This document shows positions 23,601 to 33,295 of a stretch of 64,000 bases of DNA, piece by piece (position 1 is the stretch's first letter; every line of letters starts with the position of its first letter). The notes under the pieces are model-generated. The model did not search any database. It was not told where the DNA came from and worked only from the letters and a program-made list of their open reading frames with translations. Source of the DNA: Rhodeus uyekii (taxonomy: Eukaryota; Chordata; Actinopteri; Cypriniformes; Acheilognathidae); contig JAWRVZ010000042.1 in the NCBI GenBank assembly GCA_037043235.1, positions 976,501-1,040,500 of the forward strand, in the 5' to 3' direction. Made by a program: the position numbers and the translations under genes.

Positions 23601-26600
23601 GATTGGCTCTCTTTCTCCTCCCCCATCATGATTGAACACGCCCCCTACTTCTGATTGGCTCTCTTTCTCCTCCCTCATCATGATTGAACACGCCCCCTAC
23701 TTCTGATTCACTCTTTCTCCTCCCCATCATGATTGAACACGCCCCCTACTTCTGATTAACTCTTTCTCCTCCCCCATCATGATTGAACACACCCCCTACT
23801 TCTGATTGTCTCTCTTTCTCCTCCCCCATCATGATTGAACACGCCCCCTACTTCTGATTGGCTCTTTCTCCTCCCCATCATGATTGAACACGCCCCCTAC
23901 TTCTGATTGGCTCTTTCTCCTCCCCATCATGATTGAACACGCCCCCTACTTCTGATTAACTCTCTTTCTCCTCCCCCATCATGATTGAACACGCCCCCTA
24001 CTTCTGATTGTCTCTCTTTCTCCTCCCCCATCATGATTGAACACGCCCCCTACTTCTGATTGGCTCTTTCTCCTCCCCATCATGATTGAACATGCCCTCT
24101 ACTTCTGATTGGCTCACTTTCTCCCCTTCCTCATCATGAATGGGCAGAAATCCAGCTATACTGGAAAATCCTGCACCTTTGTCAGTACCTTTCTATGTAC
24201 TGAGCAGTGCTGAAATTTTGAAGTAACGCAATGATGGTATGAGGTTGATGAGATGGATTGTTTTCAGTGAAACCAGTGTTTTGGGTGTGATAAGATGTTG
24301 TTGACAGAGTTTCCAAGGTGGGGTATAGAGAGACTGTGGAGGTGATTCATGTGAACCTTCAGAAATCATTCTAATGCGATGATTTGATACTCAAAAAACA
24401 TTTATTGTTATTGTTATTATCAGAGTTGAAAATGGTGGTCACTGCTTCCTATTTTTGGAAACTGTGGTACACTACCATTCGAATGTTTGGGTTAAGACTC
24501 CAAACTTAGCGTAAATTTAAAAAAGAATGAAAGAAATTAATAAATAAATATGGATTCATTAAATTGATCAAAAGATTCATTAAATTGATCAAAAGAGAGT
24601 CAACAAACAATCCTGAAAAATAAATTTCATCACGGTTTCCCCAAAAATACGAAGCAACAAAACAATTGTAACATTTTTAATAATAAGAACCATTTTTAAA
24701 AATTGAGCATCAATAATAATTGATATTAAGGATCATGTGACACTGAAGACTGAAGTAATGGCTGTTAAAAATTCAGCTTTGCCGTCATAGGAATACATTT
24801 TAAAATAGAAAGCCATTATTTGAAATTGTAATAATGTCTCACTGTATATTTGAATAAATGCAGCCTTGGTGAGAATAAGAGGCTTTCATTCAAAAAATGT
24901 TTACAAACTTTGGACTGACTGGTGCATATGTGACCTCTGACCTCTGTTTGGACAAGCAACATGAGCTCTGGTGCAACTACTTATATTAGATTTGTAGTTT
25001 GAGAGTTGGTGGGCAATGAATTTACCATCCTGTTGACCTATAATTTGATATTTTGATTGAGAAGCAACAGGGATTTTCCCCCTCTATATTTTGTTTAGTC
25101 ACCTAGTATTGACCCTGTGGCTTGTGTTCTCTGTCTGCATGGAGGGTTTCTCATCATTTCTCAGTGGCACCGTGTCCTCATCATGCTCTGAAGAACCCAG
25201 GAGATTTGCTGCAGCTTATTGCTGGCTTTAACGGTTATGTAAAATCCAGCGGTCGTGTATAACTTGCCTGGATTAATAGAGGGCGGGACTGTGATGCACA
25301 GCAGCCTTCAAATGCAGGCAGAGAAAAGCGAGAGCAGACACACCTGCTTCCAGTGTTTAGAGATGATGTTCTGCACCACCTTTTTGTCAGCGCCAACTGA
25401 TGAGATACTAGATGGGGGTTCGGATTTAGGAGGTTGCCTTGCTCCCCTGCAATGCCTCGTACTCCCACAGGACGAGCTGTACGGTCCGTTCTCGGACCCC
25501 GCGGCTAACCTGCGACACAGTGAGCGCACCTGTGTGGTGATGGGTAAAATCCTGCTGAACGTTGGTTTAGGGGGTGGAGACATTAGCGGGCGCTATAGCC
25601 CTTCGTTTTTACTCCCGTCTGCGTACAGTGTCCGGCGCAAGGAGGCAGGTAGGTTGTGACCTGAAGTTTATCTGAGGACATGATAGAAAGAAGCTTTATT
25701 TTTGTCTTAATGCAGTTTCTTATGTTCTGTACATCCGTCACCCCCATTGTTTAAGCATAAATGTGAACTTTTTGTATTGAATTTTGGTAATTGCATTGAA
25801 GCAAATGTATTGAACGAAACCATTTTGAAGTAAATTATGGAAAGTAAGTCATTTGGACCCTAAATTGCTAGAAAATCAAAGCCGTATGTTTAACCAAGTT
25901 TGACGTCATCACAAAAATTGTGTCCGCTAATAGGATTTCAAGTACCGTTATTATGGTAATGTAATGTTCAGCTTTTGATATGCATGATGGAGAGAAAAAA
26001 ATGCAGTTTAAAAAAGTGCTACCTGGGCACTAACAGTTAACAGTCTATGAAAAAGAGCATTAACTAAAATGAGTTTGATCGCATGAGTGAATGCATGATT
26101 TAAAAATGAGTTTGATTGTGATTGTTTCAGGACCATCACCTTTAGGACCAACGCTTCCAATGGCAACCGTGGACATCAAGAACCCTGAGATCAAAAATCA
26201 GCATTATCATAATAACACTCAGAAGAACAACATCAACCTCAACTTGAACAAGAAAGACAAAGCCAAAGGCAAAAACAAGAAGGGTTTATCCAAATCTGAT
26301 ATTGGCACCCCGAGCAATTTCCGGTGAGTTGCGGTCCTGCTTTTATATTCAAACCAACTTGGAATTTATATTAAGATGCGTTTTGGTCGATCGGATCACA
26401 AATAGACGAGGGAGACACATTCTCGTTTACACCTGGTGTTTTAATCCGTGTCTCTCGTTCACTTTCCACCAATTCTGAACTGATTTATTCAGGGGAGGGT
26501 CTGTGGGCGGGAAAATATACGGGATTTTTTAGATCTTTCAATCGAATGGATGAAATAAGCTCCCATGGTTTACAAATGGATGCGACCGGAAACTATGGAA

Positions 26601-29600
26601 AAACACTTTTGCTCTAACAGCCGCAAGACCATGAGGGTGAGTGTGTGTTTGAAGTCAGAAATTGAGAGAGAACATTGTGCTTGACATGTTTTTCCTCTTT
26701 AAACCAAACTTGGGCTTCTAGCCGATAAAGTTTAAATCATGTCTGGCTAGCGCACATCCCATAATGTTTATGCATTAGGTCAGTAGGTGGAGAGCAGAGG
26801 GTCTATAAGTGGCTGTTCGAGTGCATTTGGCCACATGAGTTTCTGCACTATGAAAGCAATGCACTTTTGACTTCTGAAAGTGGTTGAAAGTTTAAAACGC
26901 TTTACATCTGTGTTTAGCGTCGTCCATTTGTGATCCGATCAACCACAATGCATCTGAATACCAGGTGTAAACAGGGCCTATGTTGTGATAGGAAGTGTAA
27001 TCGGATGGACACTTGTGTTTAATCCTGATAATCTGGCGGCTGTATTCCAGGAATCGTATTAAAGAGGGATGAGACCTCCTTAACCATGACCATGTTTATG
27101 TTTGATGTCATTTAATCTCTGTTTAAAGCATCTTAAACTGTGTTTTTTTTTCCAGGCACGTTGGGCATGTAGGATGGGATCCCAACACGGGCTTTGATGT
27201 GAGTATTTCCTGCATGTTTGCATTTAATATGAAACTCATAAAGCCGTGATGTTCGGCGATGCTTGTCATCTTAAGATGCAGTTGTTTACACAATTTCATC
27301 ACGGATCAGAGGTCATGGAGGGATATGATTCACAAATGCAAGTCATCTCTTATACAATGTGATTGCAGGGGGTGTATCTTCATAATCCAAAGCAATCATT
27401 CTCACAAAAATCAAGGATCATATTTCTGTGCGTATTAGTGTATCTGTGTGCGCTAGTTTTTAATTTTAACTCTCCTGAATGAGAGATTACGTAAAGGGGA
27501 TTTATTCAGGGTTATGGTGTGATTGCACTATCTGCAGGAGTGCAGGGAAGTTTTTCATTATCAGAGGAAAGAATTATTGACATTAAGCAGCACATTCATC
27601 CGTTTCGTGGTTTAAGAGTTTGCAGACATATTGTGCCCCTCCCCAAAGTACATGCACTCTTAATCACAGTGTGAGCAAACAGAGTCACTTTATTTTAAAA
27701 GACGTTTGTACAAGCAAAACATTTCACAAAAAGTGAAAAAATAGATTCAAAACACAACGTTTTGAAGGATATACAAAAAAAGTATTTTTAAGGATGTACT
27801 GATATGAAAGTTTTGGCCAATACTGATACTGATATCCGACATATTGGCTGGTAAGTCTAAATCTTACATGATTTTTGAGAGCTTGATTATAAAAACAACA
27901 CCATTCAAAGTCATGTCCCAAGCATGACATGTCCCACGTATATGACACTTGCTCTGCACTGTATTTTCCTGATTCCAATCATAAATTCAAGCCGTTTAAA
28001 CCCAGAGTGGTGACCTGTCCTCATCTGAAGGAAAATAATCCATTATTTATATTTTCCCAGTTGAATAACCTGGACCCAGACCTAAAGAACCTGTTTGACA
28101 TGTGTGGCATTTCTGAGGCCGAGCTCAAAGACAAAGAGACGTCTAAGGTCATCTACGACTTCATTGAGAAGAAAGGAGGAGTAGAGGCTGTAAAAGATGA
28201 ACTTCGACGGCAAGGTGAGTCCGAAAGTTTGGGTGCAGCTCCTAGGTTGTGATATTAGGACCCTGAGGTGGTGTGGTAGGTTACTTGCTCCTTTTCCATG
28301 AGTCTGCAGTGATAAAAAGAGCCAGTGTTTTTGCAGTGAGCCTGTCAGAAGACTTTCATCCAAACTACTATAACTGCAAGACTTTTGTGGGCTGAACATG
28401 TGTGAGTGTGTGAGAGAGAGAGTGAGTGTGTGTATGAGTGTCTTCCGTCTTGCTCACGGCTCACAGCTGAAAGATCTGCAGTCCAGCTTATTTATCAGAG
28501 TCAGCATTTATATTAGCGTCGGTTTGCCGGAATAAGTCCAGCTGTGAGTAGCAGCCAGGATGAACACACTGCATCCTGCGGGAATGCTGCAACAGCTGCT
28601 TTTCCCATTTCAAGAACCCTGGAATGACACTTCTATTTCTACTTTGGGTTTACATTGATATTATATTAAACTTTTACTGTATTTATAATCTAATACATTC
28701 AGATTTAATAACAGGAATAAATTACACTTTACTTTATATTCACATAGAAAACAGCTGTTTTACATTGATATAATATTACACTGTTTTACACATTTTCAAA
28801 AAACAAATCACATTATTTGACATTTAAATTTTAAAACCTTAAGAACAGTCAAACACTCTCCCAGCTAACATTATTTGTTCCCGGGACGTTCTTTATATCT
28901 ATTTATAGTTTTTGGATAGCAAGGAAAATATTGTTAATGAAAATATAACGTATGGTAATAGTTCCTTTAACATTCCCGTTCCATTCTGTGTATGCTGGGA
29001 TTCTAAAGATTCTCAGATTGTAAATTGTGTGCTGCTGTAAACAACATCAACAACAGCTCTTAATAGCCGCATGCTTAATAACACCACCTTAACAGCAACT
29101 TTATCCTCATTTTAACATGTTTGGGAATTTGTTTTTACATTAATCCAGATCTCTATGTTGCTCTCAAATTACCGGTATATTTACATTTACATTCATGCAT
29201 TTATCAGGCGTTTTTATTCAAAGTGACTTGCATTGCATTCAAGAAACACATTGACATTCTAATCTCACCAAAATACGTTTGTTCTTTCCGGTAACTCAAA
29301 CAGGAGAGAGTGGCGCTTGCAATGTCAAGGTCATGTGTTTGATCCCCAGGGAAAGCAAGAACTGATTAGAATGTCAATGTGTTTCTTGAATGCAATGCAA
29401 GTTACTTTGGATAAAAGCGTATGATAAATGCATGAATGTAGTCAGTTCCTGCTTTCCCTGGGAATCGAACCCATACCTTGCCGTTGCAAGAGGCAAAATC
29501 TACTGTTTGAGCCACAGGAAAGCTATTAACATTTACTGTAACGTTTTCTATACTCTTTCTGCAGCACCTCCACCTCCACCATCCAGAGGAGGACAGGCTC

Positions 29601-31165
29601 CACCTCCACCTGCTCACAGCTCTGGCCCTCCCCCACCCCCACCCCCCTCCAGAGGCCGAGGAGCACCGCCTCCACCGCCTCCATCCAGAGCGCCCAATGC
29701 TGCTCCACCCCCACCTCCACCCTCCCGACCAGGTATGGGTGCACCACCTCCTCCCCCCAGCAGAGGGCCTGGGTCAGCTCCTCCCCCACCTCCAACACCC
29801 CAACCTGCCTCCCTGTCTCCATCGGCCCCTCCACCTGGTGGGGCTCCACCTCCTCCGCCGCCGCCTCCTCCGGGACCTCCTCCTCCCATGCCTCCTCCAA
29901 TGACAGAAGTGGGTTCAGGGGAGCTGCCAGGGGGTAAATCTGCACTCCTGGACCAAATTCGAGGAGGAGCACAGCTGAAGAAGGTGGAACAGAACAACAA
30001 GCCGGCCGTGTCCAGTGGCGGCCGCGGCGCGCTCTTAGACCAAATACGACTCGGCGTTCAGCTCAAAAATGTGAGTATAGCAACAAAGAATTTAAGCTGT
30101 TATTTTCTTTGCATTTTGTAAATTCTTTTCATTTTTGAACCAATGAAAAAAGACAAACAAATGTTTAAGATCGATAATATTTTATATTATTCAGCAAGAA
30201 TGTATGGAAGCTTGTTTCCTCCACAGAATAAAAAATAAAAACGTAATTGCAACTTTTTAATCTTATAATTCTGACTTTATTTCTCAGAATTGCATGATAT
30301 AAACTCTTAGCTGTGAGATAGTCACAGCTATCTTTTAAATCATTTTATTCTGTGGCAGAAACAAGGTTCCATAAGAATGCTTTAAATAAATCAAGTGACC
30401 GTAAAATAATTTTAATGCTACTACATTTTTCGATTTCAAGTAAACGCTGTTCTCTTGAACTTTGTTCAAAACATAAACTTTGTTAATGTATCAACTTCCA
30501 CTAAAGAAATAAGCATCAAATCATCAGAATGATTGGTTTTACTATATATAGATAGACAGATAGAAAACAGCTGTTTTACATTGATATAATATATCACAAT
30601 AATACTGTACTGTTTTTGATAAGGTAAATGCAGCCTTGGTGAGACTTCTTTCAAAAACATTAATTCCTCATAATAATTAGTCATTCAAATTATGCAGATG
30701 CTAATTATATAATATTGGGAAGTTTTCCAGTCCATAAATTACTTGTGGAAAAACTCAAAATACAAAAATGTATTTAAAAAGAGTAAATTAATCAAAATGA
30801 ACAGTTTATGTAATCAGTGGAATTCCTTACATGTCCAAATGGCCTTTATTTTAGTAATTCTGTTTGTTGCCTCTATTTAAGCTTAACGTCTCCTTATGAT
30901 TTTCAGGTACCGGAAACTCCGGACTCGGCTCCATCCACTCCGGCCCCGTCAGCCGGGATCGTGGGGGCGCTGATGGAGGTCATGCAGAAGAGGAGCAAAG
31001 CAATCCACTCTTCAGGTGCGTCTCATGCCTGAGCTTTATGACCTGTACAGTCAGACTCATTCAGCATTGTTACACACTTAACATTCAATCTATGGTTTTG
31101 TAGATGACGACGACAATGATGATGACGAAGAAGATTTTGAGGATGAAGATGAGTGGGATGACTGA
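15049..31165 (+). CDS. wasl: Actin nucleation-promoting factor N-WASP (neural Wiskott-Aldrich syndrome protein-like)
   Basis: Coding exons: 15049-15156, 20970-21104, 21187-21273, 22326-22422, 22898-22921, 26131-26323, 27156-27198, 28061-28214, 29565-30070, 30907-31015, 31104-31165. They join in frame to 505 aa, the same length as human N-WASP. Exons 1-4 (to about residue 142) form the WH1/EVH1 domain that binds WIP. Exon 5 is a 24-nt microexon reading 'EKRRDPPN'. Exon 6 is the lysine-rich basic region. Exons 7-8 carry the Cdc42-binding CRIB motif ('HVGHVGWDPNTGFD') and autoinhibitory segment. Exon 9 is the polyproline region (about 281-395) followed by two WH2 actin-binding motifs with 'ALLDQIR' at about 405 and 434. 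Exons 10-11 hold the central helix ('GALMEVMQKRSKAIHSS') and an acidic tail ending 'DEWDD' that engages Arp2/3. It drives branched actin assembly downstream of Cdc42 and PIP2. The gene converges on lmod2. Teleost paralogue suffix (a or b) not assigned. Confidence 0.97.
15901..16062. repeat. (ATCT)n plus (TA)n compound microsatellite
   Basis: About 16 ATCT units run into about 45 TA units, with a short GT-containing interruption near 15980-15992. Confidence 0.95.
17521..17818. repeat. 112-bp unit in 2.7 tandem copies
   Basis: The motif 'AACAGCTGTTTTCTAT' starts at 17521, 17633 and 17745, an exact period of 112 bp. The unit is also a piece of a dispersed repeat: the order 'GTAATTTATTCCTGT..TTAAAGCTGAAT' recurs at about 61440-61510, and on the minus strand near 24710-24920. 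Confidence 0.85.
18045..18093 (+). repeat. SINE 3' tail fragment
   Basis: Only the tail module of the tRNA-derived SINE is present ('AAGTCGCTTTGGATAAAAGC' and 'TGATAAATGCATGAATGT'). Confidence 0.7.
19366..20510. mobile_element. 1.15-kb non-autonomous DNA transposon
   Basis: The left end TACCTCTAGATACGAGC and the reverse complement of the right end, TACCTCGAGATACGAGC, match at 16 of 17 bases. Both ends carry further subterminal 'CTCGTAT' motifs. The interior is AT-rich, holds a (CA)n block at 19525-19558 and two diverged direct copies (about 19745-19830 and 19890-19980) sharing 'TCTTTACTTTTGATCACTTT'. No transposase frame is visible, so it would need help in trans. The superfamily is not determined. 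Confidence 0.7.
20514..20603. repeat. (GT)n/(TA)n microsatellite
   Basis: About 38 GT dinucleotides then a short TA run, directly beyond the right end of the transposon that ends at 20510. Confidence 0.95.
21274..22325 (+). other. wasl intron 3
   Basis: Holds a repeat-like block at about 21540-21970 with 'AGCCACGCCCCC' and an end 'AGGGGGTCTTTAAA'. No exon or RNA gene seen. Confidence 0.5.
23278..24145. repeat. Minisatellite, 17 units of about 49-54 bp (wasl intron 5)
   Basis: Each unit starts GATTGGCTC or a variant and runs through 'TTTCTCCTCCCCCATCATG' and 'ATTGAACACGCCCCCTACTT'. I count 17 units. The 49- and 52-bp forms differ by one 'CTC'. Unit heads GATTAACT, GATTGTCT and GATTGGCT recur in that order twice in the second half, a higher-order pattern. 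There are no unique spacers, so it is not a CRISPR array. Confidence 0.93.
24360..24920 (-). repeat. Dispersed fish repeat fragments
   Basis: Read on the minus strand, 'CAGTCTTCAGTGTCACATGA' and 'AAAGCTGAATTTTTA' match the family seen at 17521-17830 and 61379-61600. Further bits lie at about 28690-28800 and 30560-30660. Confidence 0.6.
25391..25648 (+). other. Candidate cassette exon in wasl intron 5
   Basis: The 258-nt segment follows a good acceptor (pyrimidine-rich 'CACCTTTTTGTCAG') and precedes a strong donor (CAG|GTAGGT). Exon 5 leaves 1 nt and exon 6 needs 1 nt. The candidate starts with 2 nt that complete a codon and ends with 1 nt, so it can be included without shifting the frame. 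It is open for 86 codons in exactly that phase, starting 'APTDEILDGGSDLGG' and ending 'SAYSVRRKEA'. It would sit between the WH1 domain and the basic region. I do not recognise the encoded sequence and recall no such exon in human WASL. The same frame is open upstream to an ATG at 25255, so an alternative first exon is another possibility. Confidence 0.4.
26373..26980. mobile_element. MITE-like element in wasl intron 6
   Basis: The left end (26373-26412, with 'GATCGGATCACAAAT') matches the reverse complement of 26921-26955 (with 'ATTTGTGATCCGATCAACCA'), giving inverted termini of about 35 bp. The right half matches 9003-9345. No coding capacity. Confidence 0.65.
28690..29180 (+). other. wasl intron 8, left part
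   Basis: AT-rich sequence with one short dispersed-repeat fragment (CAGCTGTTTTACATTGATAT, about 28751). No exon seen. Confidence 0.5.
29181..29527. repeat. Nested SINE: plus-strand copy inside a minus-strand copy
   Basis: The outer minus-strand copy is split. Its tail lies at 29181-29268 and its tRNA-like head at 29443-29527 ('GGGAATCGAACCCATA'). Between them, 29284-29440 is a near full-length plus-strand copy with B-box-like 'GTTTGATCCCCAGGGAAA' and tail 'TTTGGATAAAAGC'. The pair ends 37 nt before wasl exon 9. Confidence 0.85.
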
Positions 31166-33295
31166 TGACCAGGGCTGCCCAAAGCAAATCAGACACTACA
31201 TTGCTCTTGTCTTTCTAAATCTTATAAAATTGTAATGTAAATGGATGACAGATTTGTTTACTTTTTTTGTTTTCCTTCTTTTTTTTTTCTTTTTTTTTAT
31301 TAATCTGTGCAATACCTCATTTAATCTGTATAGGTTTGTCATGCATCTCCTGTAAAGGTTTCCCCTTCATAGATTAACGTGCAATTTTACATCATCCGTA
31401 GAGTCGAAGGTTTTTCGTCATTCACTGAAGGGACGTCAACTCTAAGGAACAAGATGAGCGAGAATTTAATGTTGATATTGTGAAGCAAGAACACTATTTT
31501 CATACTTTTCTCTTGCGTAACTTACCTTTTCTTATTCAGAACATAGTTAGCTCTATTATTTTCTTAAGAAACAGAAAAAAGCATATTTAGCCCCATTGCT
31601 AATTTGTAAATTTGCTCAGAGTTTGAGTCAGTTTATATTTTTGCACGATCTAAAGGAAAAAGTGAAAAAGTTTGGATGCGACGGTTATGTTTACACATCG
31701 TGTGCTACAGCTACTTAACATGAAACACTACCGTTCTTATAAAATATCCTGTTTGCATATGCTAGTTTGCATTTTACTGGCATTACAACAGATTTCACAG
31801 GCATGCGTTTAGTTTCTTCCTGTTGGTCATATACGATTCATGTTGGAATTTAATGTTCATGTGTGCCATTTAAAAACAAAAATCGAACCCAGCTGAAACA
31901 GACAGTTGGTATGTTCTCAATGTTTGACTAATAACGCACTGTGATGTACTAATTGAAAGAGAAGCTGTGGCTCGCTTGACCGTATCATATAGTTGCGCTG
32001 TTTTTAACAGTGTTATAGAGCAATTCAAATTTCCAGTTTTTATCCTTCGTTGAACCAGGGTTGCTTTGCATCGAGACTTGAAACCTTTGAAATGAGGTTG
32101 AAAAGGAATTATTAAAATTGTACACTCAAATAAATGTTATTATTTACAAAACCTTTTTGTATTTGGTTGTTTTTAGTCATTTCACTTGCACAGTAAATTT
32201 GAATAAAAGATTAAAATCCTTTTTTTCCCGATTATTATTTTTTTAAATACGCAATGATTTATTTTTTTACCCACAGCCTAATATGGTATTTCTGGGCTTT
32301 AGCCAGTCAGCTGATCGCATATGACATTTAGTTTGTTCTTTTTTTAGAACACTAAAGTTATTAAGCATACAAATTAACTGAATGATTTCTGTCATACAAA
32401 ATAGTATTGATTTACTTGAGAATGAGTTCAAATTTTGCGCTAAATCGCTGTATTCAAATGGATTAGTTTTACAATCTCTCAATGAACTTTTTGAAGCGTA
32501 AATGTGGTAGTTGCATATCTGTCAATGGAGGGACAGAAATCTCTCAAAAAGATCTTCATTTGTGTTCCAAAGATGAACAAAAGTCTTATGACATGAGTAA
32601 ATAATGACAGAAATGTCATTTTTGGATGAACTAACCCTTTAACGATTATGTTCCTTTCAAATGCCACTTCTGCTAAAAACATTTCTCTGTTCACAGTGAA
32701 CAGCTGCAGAGTGGATTTAGTCCTGGGGAACTTTTCCAAGATACACAAACATACAGGGATGTATCTTCATACAACTAACACTCTCCCATTCCAGCAAAGT
32801 CATTTTGCCCCTGTGCTTGCTTATGGAAGGCTAATCTTTGCAATAGCTTTGTTAAGCTCTGTGTGGCAGAAATAACGATGCTCGTTATTTTTAATCGATG
32901 ATTGAATTAATGATTTTTAATCCTTTGAAACAAGTCAAATATTTACATTTATACAGACATGAATCATGTTAAAAGTCATTAACAAGGCTAAGTCGAATTT
33001 TCATGAAAGAACAAAAAACAATCACAACAACAGCACAAAATGACTCTACAACTAAGAGTAATAAAAATTAATATCCAGGTCATTCTCAATACAGAAAATA
33101 GTGTTATTTTAAACATTAAATATGCTCCGGTTGGGATCAAGTTTACAGAATTGGTGGCATCGTATTGAAACATTTTAATGCAAAGTCACCAAACACCTGC
33201 GGTTGTTCCCGAGGGTCTGACAGATTCTGAGAAAAGTGCAAAGATGATGTTCAGGAGGCCTTTAAACCTGCTTTACGGTTCTGTCATCCAGCCTG
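31166..33295. other. Convergent 3' UTR interval between wasl and lmod2
   Basis: AT-rich untranslated sequence shared by the two tail-to-tail genes. It includes an 'AGTTCACCC'-family remnant near 32585-32641. No further gene recognised. I could not fix the lmod2 poly(A) site. Confidence 0.55.
32129..32134 (+). terminator. Poly(A) signal for wasl
   Basis: AATAAA about 960 nt past the WASL stop codon, with a second AATAAA at 32202-32207. Either would give a plausible 3' UTR. No exon interrupts the interval. Confidence 0.55.

Noticed and set aside
23278..24145. Regularly spaced repeats resembling a CRISPR array
   Set aside because: There are no unique spacers; the whole unit repeats. This is a eukaryotic intron minisatellite.
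29390..29564. Upstream extension of wasl exon 9 with its own ATG
   Set aside because: This stretch is the nested SINE. The acceptor at 29563-29564 restores the frame from exon 8.
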